Of a stretch of 64,000 nt of DNA, positions 42,434 to 53,313 are shown one piece after another (position 1 is the stretch's first letter; the number at the start of each line of letters is the position of its first letter). Made by a program: the position numbers and the translations under genes. Below the pieces are notes generated by a model, which was not told the DNA's origin, made no database searches, and saw only the letters and a program-made list of their open reading frames with translations. The DNA is from Plantago major (taxonomy: Eukaryota; Streptophyta; Magnoliopsida; Lamiales; Plantaginaceae), in NCBI GenBank assembly GCA_026545765.1, contig CM048843.1, positions 18,071,200 through 18,135,199 on the forward strand, read 5' to 3'.

Positions 42434-45400
42434 ATGAATAATTTTGCTAGACCTGAGAACGCTCTAAAGCGAGCGGAAGGTCAGTGGCAAATTACACACC
42501 GTAGATTTTGTTGTGTTGTTGTTTGATAAATGTAGTTGCGTGCGATTGATGTAATGTGATGTGATAATGTAGAGTTGATTAATGTTGGAGACAAGCAACA
42601 AGCACTCGAGACACTTCATGGTTTTACTACCTCAAGGAGGTATAGAGCATGGACAAAGACGCACGAGCGTATCCTGTTCAAGTATATGGAACTTTGTGTT
42701 GATATGAGGAGGGGAAGGTATGCTAAGGATGGGCTTATTCAGTACCGCAGTATCTGCCAACAAGTGAACATTGCGTCATTGGAGGAGGTGATCAAGTATT
42801 TCTTGCAGTTGGCAACTGAGAGAGTTGAGACAGCTCGTAGTCAGGCAGAAGAGTCCTTGGAAGAGGCCTTGGATGTAGATGATCTGGAAGCAGATAAAAG
42901 GCCTGAAGATCTTATGTTGAGCTATGTTACTGGTGAGAAGGGAAAAGATAGATCTGACCGCGAGCTTGTCACACCTTGGTTGAAGTTCTTGTGGGAGACT
43001 TACAGAACTGTTTTGGAAATTTTACGAAACAACTCTCGACTGGAGGCCCTGTATGCTGTGAGTATCCACACCCCTTATTTGTTCCCTTAGACATTTTGGT
43101 AATGGTCCGTGGGGATTTGTTCTGGACGATGCTTTATACCTGGTTTTATATTGAATATTCTCATTTTTAGTTGTAATATTCTGTCATCTGCAATATCTTC
43201 CAACATTGGTAAATATACCATGTATGGGCATGTGAGGTTTACAATGTTTCTTATTTTGTGTGTTACACTTGTTACTTCTCTTGTTTTGCTCCTTTCTTTT
43301 TTTCCTGGCATCAGGAGCTCGATAAGATAACCATTGTGTTTTTTGAAACATCTTATGGTTGCCTATTTTGTTAATCAGTTAATCCTATTTTTCTGAGTTC
43401 CTTTCACCTCTTTTGGTACGGGAAGTTGGATATTGCTTCTGTGAAATCATGCTAGTGCATTGTCTGGTCCTTGTTCTATTGAAGTCATACTCATAGTTCA
43501 GTTTGTTGCATGTCATCTGGAGATAGTTTATGTTCCTGTTTTCACCACATCATATTCCTTTCTGTTGGATATCTTGTCAAATAGTAAGTGTCTAAACCTC
43601 GTGATGGGTTATGTTCCTGTGAGTAAATATCTGGTTTTTGTCACTTTCTAGAACCTAAAGGCTAAACAATATATTTAATGTGTAATCAAGGTGGAAACTC
43701 CCATTATTCATATGGAATGTACATCTCTTAATATGTAGATGACGGCAAACCGAGCATTCCAGTTCTGCAAGCAGTACAAACGGACTACAGAGTTTCGAAG
43801 ATTGTGTGAAATCATTAGGAATCATCTTGCAAATCTTAACAGGTATAAAGACCAGAGAGATAGGCCAGATCTTACTATTCCAGAAAGCTTGCACTTGTAC
43901 CTAGACACCAGATTTGATCAGCTGAAAGTTGCTACTGAGATTGAACTTTGGCAGGTTTGCTTAATGATTCTTTACCATCCCCATACGTTTTCTTACATGT
44001 GATAGCTAGATTCATTGGTTGCGACTCAATGACTTTTTATGATGTTTCTTTGGCTTCTTTCTTATGTGCAGGAAGCCTTCCGTTCCATTGAGGATATATA
44101 TGGATTGATGTCAATGGTGAAAAAAACACCTAAACCATCATTGATGGTTGTTTACTACTCCAAGCTTTCGGAAGTATTCTGGAAGTCTTCCAGCCATCTT
44201 TATCATGCTTATGCATGGCTTAAACTCTTCTCGCTTTCAAAAAGCTACAATAAGAACTTAAGTCAGAAGGATTTGCAGTTGATAGCATCTTCAGTTGTTT
44301 TAGCTGCACTTTCAGTGCTCCCGTATGATCGCTCATATGGATCATCTCATTTAGAGCTTGAAAATGAGAAAGAGCGGAGTCTGCGAATAGGAAACCTTAT
44401 AGCATTTGATGTGGAGTCAAAATCTGACAGCAGAGAAGTGGTAAATAATAGCCTTGGTTGAATGTCAAATTTTTATCTTTAGCTTCACTTCCTTCATCGT
44501 CTTACTGATGACTTGTATTTTCGCAGCTTTCGAGATCATCACTTCACTCTGATCTGGTAAGAAGTAATTCCTCTGATGTCTTGTGATTTCCCTTTTTTTA
44601 ATTTCTCTCTTTCATTGTTCTAATTTCGATTGTGGAACCTGTCTCTACTGCCTCTCAAGTCCCTGACCCTCTTGATTGTGGAACCTTACTTCCATCTGCT
44701 CTATTAACCAGGAATGGATAGTCCAGTCTGCACAAATTGATTTTGGGCTTTTGCATTGTATTTCTATCCTATCTATTTCTAATTTATTTCTTTGATTTTT
44801 TTGCCTTTTCTTAGGTCTCCAAAGGGGTAATGAACTGTGTAACTCAGGATGTAAAGGATCTTTACCATATTTTGGAACATGAATTTCTTCCTTTGGACAT
44901 GGGGTTGAAAGTTCAGCCCCTGCTATCAAAATTATCAAAGCTTGGAGGGAAGCTAGCTTCTGCTTCTGCTGTTCCAGACGTACAACTGTCACAGTATGTT
45001 CCTTCTCTGGAGAAACTTACAGCTCTGAGGTTGCTGCAGCAGGTATTTGTCGCTTATTTACGTAGTTTCTTCCGGAGCACTTATCGATGAAGTTATGGTA
45101 ACCTGAAATCATTTCTTGTCTTTCTACTATTTGTTTGCAGGTGTCTCAAGTCTATCAGACGATGACTGTTGATAACCTATCTAGGATAATTCCGTTCTTT
45201 GATTTTACTAATATTGAAAAGATTTCTGTGGATGCGGCCAAGAACAATTTCTTAGCTTTGAAGGTTGACTATTGGAAAGGTGTCATTTCTTTCGGAAAGA
45301 AGGTATAATCACTTTGTCAATCTTGATGCTGGTAAATCTTTTTGCAGCTACTTGGCATCTGAACCTTTTTGTTTGTCATGTTGTAAATCAGGCCTGATAT

Positions 45401-48400
45401 TATGCTAAGATGTCTATAACTCGTTAAGAAATCAGCATTTAAAATTTTGGGTCTTACTCCGACGAATTTATTTTGTTGAATATGTGCTAAAAGCCTGAAA
45501 CCTGCCTCATGTATACTAGCTAGTGCTCAATCCACATTCAATATGAATATGCTTGTGGGATAGGATTTGTTGTGTTTGATTTGATACTTTGATATGTGGT
45601 ATTATCTTTTATGTTGATTATTGTATATGATGTAATGCATCATTTTTCAACTCAGACTCTTGACTCAGAGGACCTACGAGATCATGTGTCCACATTTGCC
45701 GAATCCCTAAGCAACGCTAGAGTCATGATCTATCCTGATGCAAAGAAAGTAGCAAAATTGGGTGATGCCCTTCCAGATTTGGTGGAAGTGGTGGAGAGAG
45801 AACACAAAAGACTTCTTGTGCGGAAATCAATAATCGAAAAACGCAAAGAAGAACAAGAACGCCAACTTCTAGAGATGGTATATCCTTTCTCTGCTTGAAC
45901 TAGATGATGAACTTTGTTTTCTGAAATTTCACATACCTAATCTTACAATTATGTGCATGAACTCTTCAGGAAAGAGAGGAGGAGGCAAAGAGGCTAAAAT
46001 TACAGAAAATAACTGAAGAAACAGAACAAAGGAGGCTTGCCATAGAGTTTGAACAAATGAAGCATCAGCGAATCCGCAGGGAAATAGAGGAGCGTGAGCT
46101 CCAGGAAGCTCAGTTATTGCTCGAACAAGCTGAAAAGCGCACTAAGAAGAAAGGGAAGAAGCCTGTTCTAGAGGGGGTGAGAGTTTCTGAGACACTTCTT
46201 CTATTTATTAGTTAATGGCTATATATAAACTGTTTCTGGTTTCATTTAACTTTGTCAACTCTATAATTTGAACCAGGAGATAACTAAGGAGACATTGATG
46301 GAACTAGCTCTCGGTGAGCAACTTAGAGAAAAACAAGAGATGGAGAAAAAATTGCTCAAGCTTGGCAAGACGATGGATCACCTAGAGAGGGCAAAAAGAG
46401 AAGAGGCAGCACCCTTAGTTGAAGCTGCATTTCAACAGCGTTTAGCGGAAGAAGAGGCTCTTCATGCACGCGAGCAGCAGGTTGTATGAGCATCTTTCTT
46501 TTTTACTGAAGTTATGTTATGCCAGAATGACTCTACTACGTGCATTTATGAAACCTAGTCTACAAAATGAGTTTTGCATGTTTGCATTTTTATTTAAAAT
46601 ATATCTATTATGATGCTTGCAGCAAGAGATTGATCTAAGCAGACAGAGACATGCTGGAGACTTGGAGGAGAAAAGGAGGCTTGGCCGGATGTTGGAAAAC
46701 AAGGTTCTTTGTTCTGTTCCTCTTTTCCTCTCCACTCCCCTTTTAAGTAATGCAGCTTCTCAGTTACATAGTTAGTAGTAACCTTTTTTTCATACAGAAT
46801 GGCAACTGTAGTAGTTATTCGCCTCAGTAAGATGGTTACTGTTTATGAAAGAAAAACTATCATAAATTGATTGTATAGAGCCTTTTCTGCTTATGGCGGA
46901 GTTGGTACTCGTACTGTAGTCCTTTCTAATACAACTTATACCAACTGGAGCTTTTGGAAGTTCATGTTGTGGAAAAAGCTTATCGATTTAGAGAAAAATG
47001 TTTCCTTTTAAGCTCACAAGTCTTTCGTCTTTTGTGACTGAAAAAGTCTTTTTTATCATGATTTCTGGTGACCCTTTTGCCAGATATGTTCACCACCTCA
47101 ATGTTTGGTTTTTAGTGAAGTTGCACTCACATTTTGCATGCTCCTCAGTTATCCTTTATGCAGAATGCTGAAGTTAGATATGATGTACTGTACGTCTGTA
47201 CTCTGTAGTAAGAATAAAGCCTTCAGTAAACTGTTTTTAGTTCGGAAATTTAAAGTTGGACTTCCCTGAAGGAAAGATCATTTGTCTTAAAATGCTACAT
47301 TTAAGTACCTTTTGATCCTCCTTGATTGCATCTCCCGAGCTGACTTCTTGTATTGATGAATCATGCAGAATATATTCCAAGCAAGAGTGGTTAGTCACCG
47401 GAGAGCTGAAATCAACAGACTTCATCAGGAAAGAGAAGAGAGAATCAGCCAGATCATCCAGTCACGGAAACAGGAAAGGGATGCTAAGAGGAAAATGATG
47501 TATTTCATAAGAATTGAGGATGAAAGGCAAAAGAAACTACGTGAGGAGGAGGAAGCAAGAAGGCTTGAAGGTATGTCTCCTACTGACTCTAATATTTCAA
47601 AGTGCAAAAGGGTAGTTCATTCAGTCTTATGGTTCCAACATTTGTAACTATTAGACCATCTCCAACTCTATAAAACACTCTCTGCACGTTAGCATTCCAC
47701 CCACATCAAACTCTACCAAACTCTTCATCTCCAACCTCCGACCTTATAAAACCCTAATTTATTTTTTCTTTTCTCATTTCTTTTTAAACTAACCTATTAT
47801 TTTCTCATTTCTAAACTTCATACTTCATATCATTTTAAATGTCGTTAATTAATTATCAAAACATCAAATAAAATTGAAAAAATCACAATACGTAGATATA
47901 AAAAAATACGAATACTTGAGAGTACAAATTTCACTCTTGATAAAATAATTATATAATACATGGGAAATTAAAAATAAACACTTGTGAATATAAATTACAA
48001 TACTTGAGCTAACAAATTACACTACATTATAAATAAATGAAAATAAAAGAAAGGGAGAATAAAATGAATAGAAAAGGGGAACGAAAAACCCAAAAGAAAA
48101 AAAAGGAAAAACTAAAACAGATGAAAAGAAAAATAGCAACAAAAACAACAAAAAAGGATACATGGACCTGGTCCATCAGACCCAATGAGACCAGGTTGGG
48201 GTCTCATGGGTCTGGTATGTTAGTTAATAGACGCCCCCAACAGCTTGGGTTGAAGCCTTGGAGGTAGTCTTAAGCAGAGTTAAGGAAACTACATCTGTGT
48301 CTGAAATCTTCTCCTCCCACTATTTTATTGTCATTATATTTTTTGTGGGTGATGACATGACTGCATCCTCGTCTGTTACTATTAGTAACTGCAGAGTGTG

Positions 48401-49016
48401 GATGGGGTTTTCACTGGCTGCCCAGTCAGAACATCTTCTGTTTTTCTTTTTTTCCCCCCAAGTGTTTAGCATGCAGATTGAGTATTGAACTCTACATCTT
48501 TCTTTTACCGCATATCTCATTCGTAGTTTTGTTTTTATGACCGGATTGTGTTGGAATTCTACAGAAATGGAGAGGCGGAAGAAAGAGGAAGCTGAACGAA
48601 AGGCAAAGCTCGATCAAATTGCTGAAAAGCAGAGACAGCGAGAGAGGGAGTTGGAGGAAAAGGAAAGGCTAAGGAGAGAGGAGTTACTGGGCCGAGCTCC
48701 CATACCATCAAGGACCGAGCCTTCAGCCATGTCACCTCCTGTGGAAGCTGCACTGGCTGCCCCGGTAGCTGTTGGTGCTGCAGCAGCAGCTTCATCTGGT
48801 AAATACGTACCGAGGTTCAAAAGGGCCTCTGCTGGGACTGGCGGTGAAGCACCACCTCCTGCAACAGCTGATAAGTGGTCTGGTGAAAACCGAACTGATA
48901 ATCGCGTGCCTGATGGTGATAAGTGGGGGGCTGGGCGTAAACCTGGTTCTGCCTTCAGTGGAACTGCCCCGAGGTCTACAACTTGGTCGTCCTCCAGGGC
49001 ACGGGGTGAGCGTTAA
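42434..49016 (+). CDS. TIF3A1: Eukaryotic translation initiation factor 3 subunit A, 13 coding exons, 967 aa
   Basis: Exons: 42434-42479, 42573-43057, 43739-43954, 44072-44440, 44527-44556, 44815-45042, 45141-45302, 45656-45877, 45970-46176, 46277-46480, 46623-46703, 47369-47570 and 48565-49016. All junctions are GT-AG and the frame joins to 967 codons plus stop, near the 987 aa I recall for Arabidopsis. It is the scaffold of the eIF3 complex that binds the 40S ribosome in the cytosol. The start [20 protein letters not shown] is typical. The conserved PCI part runs from roughly residue 315 to 500 ([20 protein letters not shown]). From about residue 560 the protein becomes a long charged helix rich in E, K, R and Q, followed by an A/P/G-rich tail with DKWSGENR and DKWGAGRK. 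Exon 5 is only 10 codons. The last intron carries a Tourist-type insertion. The gene looks intact. Confidence 0.97.
47654..48269. mobile_element. Tourist-like (PIF/Harbinger) miniature element in the last eIF3a intron
   Basis: Left end GACCATCTCCAAC and right end complement GACTACCTCCAAG form imperfect inverted repeats. TTA flanks both sides (47651-47653 and 48270-48272), the 3-bp duplication of this superfamily. The interior is very A-rich (48040-48170) with no coding capacity. Length 616 bp. Confidence 0.85.
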
Positions 49017-49347
49017 GCTAGCAACTTATTCTATGTTTCTTAACATTTAGAGCTCCGGTATCTTACAAACCAGGTTGAATTGATGTATTTTGGATTTTGC
49101 GGATATTGTCTTGTACTTGCATGAACTGGAAATTTTGTTGTGAACAAGAACCCTTTCCCGTTCATTCAATACCCAAGTCATGTTAGATTTCTGTTCTTGT
49201 CTATTTATTCAAAAACCACAGATAGGGAAAGATCCCAGAAAACCGATGGTGTGACAGATTGCTGATGCTGTTTAGACTTGCGTAAATACGGTGGCTTAGA
49301 AATTCCTGTACTATTGATGCTGTTTATGATGCAATGTGTTTTATTTT

Positions 49348-49380
<33 letters not shown>

Positions 49381-49622
49381 TGATGCACCACTGCTTCTCA
49401 GTTCAGGGAAAAATGCGATTTAGTAATATAGGGTGAATCATAACTTGGTGATTTAATTTATAATTTTTTTACCTGCAATACTAGTACATGAAAAAAATTT
49501 TGGAACGAACATTAAACTTTTATTTCATTCCAATCAGTTAAGTACATGCCGATCTAAGGATCCAGGCAAAGTATCCAGAATACTCTAAATGACTAGTAGA
49601 GACAAGGTAAAATGCTAATCTA
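49017..49622. other. 3' flank of eIF3a with a 30-base A-run
   Basis: The 3' untranslated region extends an unknown distance past 49016. A run of about 29-30 A lies at 49350-49378. No gene is supported, and no clean end of the neighbouring LINE can be fixed. Confidence 0.5.
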
Positions 49623-50759
49623 TCAAGCTAACATTAAACGTGCACAATGTGCTCGCAATCGGGGATCAGTCCAAGCTCTAGTAATTAAAGTATCTATAAT
49701 TTTCTCCTCAAGGTGTTGATTTGCGGGTTGCTTCTGGAAGTAGATCGCATTCCTTTCCGTCCAAACGGCATAAATTGTTTCCGCAAAGGCGCTTTTCAAG
49801 AGCTTTGCTTTCCAATGTTTGCCCCCGAAGCGCCTGCACATCACGTCCAATTCCATGCTCCAGCCGTGGGGTGTACGGTTGATATGCAGCCATTCAAAAA
49901 ATAAGTGCTGTTGGGTTTCTGCTTGCGGACAGAACATGCAGGATGGGTCAATGCCAGGGTCCCATCTGCGGATCCTGTCTCGGGTTGCCAAGCGGTCATG
50001 AAGAGCCATCCAGGTACAGAACATAGCCCGAGGCCATGCCTTGTTTCCGAACCAAAACTTCTTCCATTTGACATCATGTTTGGTACCTCGAATCTCCTTG
50101 TATAATAGCCTTGTAGGGAACTTAGGAGCCTTTAGCGTCATCGGCCATATATGAGAGGATTGCACAAGTGAACGTGCCTTCATTACAGCTTTCATAATCC
50201 AGGAGCAATTCGCATTTATCATGACATCCATGACATTGCGGTCCTTTCTATAATAACAATGTATCCATTTCACCCACAACTTGTCCGCTTTGATGCACAG
50301 GTTCCAGAGTAATTTAGCAATAGTGCACTTATTCCAATCAGCAAGGGAAATCAAATTGAGGCCCCCGTGATTCTTCTCATCGCAAACTTTGTCCCATGCA
50401 ACAGGTGCTTTTCTGGTAGTATCATCAGTGTTACTCCACAAAAAAGAGCGACAGATAGATTCAATGCGCTTGAGGACAGCTGATGGGAGTGGGAAAACCT
50501 GTATCCAGTAGCTGGTCATGGCATTAAGCACACTACGAATAAGCTGAAATTTATCGGTATAGCTAAGCAGCTTAGATGTCCAATGCCGAATGCGAGATGT
50601 GATTCGGTCAATCAGTGGCTGGTAATCTCGAATGGTAAGTTTTCGGGTGGATAGAGGTACCCCGAGGTACTTTATAGGTAACTTGCCTAGCTTAAAACCC
50701 GTCATATGCACAATTGCGTCCCTATGAGATCGAGCAACGCCTCCTAGGAAAATCTGACA
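49623..50759 (-). pseudogene. LINE (L1-type), 5'-truncated: reverse transcriptase C-terminus and zf-RVT region
   Basis: The translated minus strand reads CQIFLGGVARSHRDAIVHM, LPIKYLGVPLSTRKLTIRDY and SLADWNKCTIAKLLWNLC, the thumb and connection region that follows the polymerase core in plant L1 elements. A zf-RVT-like part follows: FWFGNKAWPRAMFCTWMALH and RWDPGIDPSCMFCPQAETQQH. About 360 codons remain open without interruption, so the insertion is not old. The 5' break near 50760 is the usual result of incomplete reverse transcription. The 3' tail and target duplication could not be located. Confidence 0.92.
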
Positions 50760-50930
50760 CTTTCCGGAAATTTGTCAAGTGACTGGACTAATCTTTCTCT
50801 ATCTAAATATAGAATATAAATAAAGTTAATTGATGTAATAGTCCGTTAGTAATTGCTTCTCCCACGAAATTTTCTCATTTTAATACTACACAGCTTTATA
50901 TTTCCATTTTATAATTGTTACTTCCTCCGT

Positions 50931-51928
50931 CCTAGCAAAACCTTGCCATCTTTCGGCATCCTAAGTCCTAACTAAATCTTTTTGTTTGTGTTTTCAACAA
51001 TTTATTTTTCAAATATAAAAATAAAATATTCAATAGCACCAATAACAATAGTAATCTCCAACAATTAGAAGTAGGGGTGAGCGCGGGCGGATGTGGGCGG
51101 GTTTTTATGAAAAATCAAACCGACCCACCTATGGCGGGTGATTATAATTATAAACCGAGGCGGGTGGAATATTTTTCCAATCCGCGGCGGTTCGGGTGAT
51201 AAAAATTGCGGGCGGGTGATGGGCGGATTGGCGGGTGAATATAGATAAAATAGATGTAGTATAATTTTGCAACTTGTGCAGAAGTAGACGTGCAAGCAAA
51301 AAAAAAAAAAAAATAGCAACAAAGAGCATGTTCTGAACAAAGAGGGTAGTGATTCTTTTGAAGTAGTTATTCTTCTTTACTTAATTTTAAACATTTTCAC
51401 GCATTAATGGATGAAATGTTGACCCGAGAAGTTGCCAATTTGTGTTATTTTGCTTGAATACATGACATAAGCTGAGAAGAACGAATGGCGAGTGCAAAAA
51501 TGAAGACGAAATAATGCTTAAAGTGAAGAGTTTTAGGCTCACTTAAACTATATCTATATTCAACGACATAAGCAAGATGCAATTTCTCTAGCCTATGGTT
51601 CTCCTTAATTATACTTAAATTCACAAACATATACCTACATACATACATACATAAAAATGGCGGGTGGGTCGCGGGTTGCACCCATCCAACCCACCACCCA
51701 CCCACTAATGGCGGGTGAAAAAAAAATTAACCCACCACACATTTTATAAAAAAATTAGTTGGCGGGTGCGGGTGAAAGGTGGGCGGTCTGCGCAGGTGGG
51801 TCGGGCGGGTGGGTTTTTTGCACAGCCCTAATTAGAAGTACTCAACTCCCAAATAATATTTTATTCAAAAAATATATACTTTGTTAACTCAAAACGTGAA
51901 TGAAAAGTTTTTAATGAAACGGAGGAAG
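50931..51928. mobile_element. Stowaway-like element split by a hAT insertion
   Basis: It starts CTTCCTCCGTCCTAGC and ends ACGGAGGAAG, with TA on both sides (50929-50930 and 51929-51930). Without the hAT element and its duplicated 8 bp the length would be about 231 bp, the same size class as the copy at 15012-15248. Confidence 0.85.
51072..51830. mobile_element. Non-autonomous hAT-type element, 759 bp, copy 2 of 2 in the window
   Basis: The ends read TAGGGGTGAGC and CACAGCCCTA, flanked by ATTAGAAG at 51064-51071 and 51831-51838, a perfect 8-bp duplication. It shares long stretches with 18864-19517 (for example AAAATCAAACCGACCCACCT and AGTGATTCTTTTGAAGTA). It is about 100 bp longer, mainly through an extra segment near 51520-51615 and a duplicated CCCACCAC-type piece. 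No coding capacity. Confidence 0.93.
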
Positions 51929-51930
51929 TA

Positions 51931-53313
51931 GTATCTTTAATCTCACCTATGTACTCACATGATATAATATGTACAAGTTTACTACTTAACTCTTTTTATT
52001 TTATTATTATATTCATCCTTTCATAAATAATATACTACTCCGTTACACTTACAATTATTTGGTTGACCAATTAAACAGCTGGAAGCTATTCGGTGATGGG
52101 GAAATACTGATAAATCGACAAATCATTTTCATTTTAAGGAACGACTAAAGTTGAAAGTTATGATTTATAAGTACTAGTGACAAATTATTGACTGGTGCAT
52201 AGTGTTAAGGTGAAATTATAAAATAAGAAGAAAATGCTCACCCGTTTCAGAAAATTTCATACATTAAGGTTGGTATGTAATTTTAGATGAAATATTAAAA
52301 TAAATAATATACTTAGAATATAAAAATATGGAGAAAAGTGTAGTGTGAAATTGTACTTTAATATATGTAAAGGTAAGATTTTAATATTTGTAGATAAAAA
52401 TGATAAATATATAAAGTTCTCCTGTAAGTCGTATAAAAATCTATTGAAAAATACTCCCTCCATTGTGGACTCAACTTCACGTGGGTCCAGATACATGTTT
52501 TAAACTAAGAGTAAATAAAGTTGAGATATAGTATTATTATTATTATTACAATGAAAAATGGGTATAAAACATTCTAAAATAGAAGGTAACGTTGAGTATG
52601 AAACACCAAAAGAATTCGAGACGTAGGTATTAAACTTCAACAGTAAAAGTACGTGTATTTTGTTTCAAAAGTAAGTTTTTTATTACGTTTTGGTTGTGAC
52701 CTGTGAGTAGTTTTCTTTTTTTATTTTTCTATAGTAATGTTTGAAATTTTATGGACTCCAAATTCATTGAGGAGATCAACTACCAGGAACAACCTGACAC
52801 TAGAATAATAACACTGTGAAGCAGTTCCTACAAACTTAACAAGATACCAGCTCCACTTTACTCCGCCTTTCAACTTTTAAGAGTTATTTCCAACATGCAC
52901 GTGCCAAAACAGATCATCAAAACGGATGTATATTAACGCAACAATAAAAAAATGTTTATGCAAAAATAGGTGCCCGCTATACAAATGGCTTACATTATGC
53001 TTTTTATAGGAGTGAGCAAAAATGCTGGATACACATGATGTGTTACAGGCAAACAAAAATAGGCAAGGGTCGCAACACATCTACGAGGATAAATGATGAA
53101 GAATTGCACCTATTCTTATTGTACTACTAGCTTTTACAAGCAACCAACAGTTAACAAATAAATTGAAAATTATAGGTAAGCAGCCAAGGATTAATTTCAC
53201 TAGCATCTGCATTTAACATAAATACTCACTCCCTGCTGCACTCCACTTCTATCAGGATCACTAGGTTCGGAGTTGTCCAATGAATGTTTGATTGAAACAC
53301 TCCTGGGTAAAAT
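51931..53313. other. Intergenic region 3' of the dynamin gene
   Basis: No gene is supported. A single Stowaway-type end CTCCCTCCATTGTGG occurs at about 52457; its partner is not clear (a possible decayed end lies near 52628). The 3' untranslated region of the minus-strand dynamin gene must lie near 52900-53313. Confidence 0.4.

Noticed and set aside
49350-49378. A-run as the poly(A) tail of the LINE
   Set aside because: The LINE is on the minus strand, so its tail would appear as T on the plus strand at its low-coordinate end; this A-run has the wrong orientation.
51065-51340. Minus-strand frames in the hAT element as a protein
   Set aside because: Frames differ between the two copies of the element and translate its terminal repeats; no domain.
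52455-52630. Complete Stowaway element starting at CTCCCTCCATTGTGG
   Set aside because: Only the left end is convincing; the proposed right end matches too weakly.
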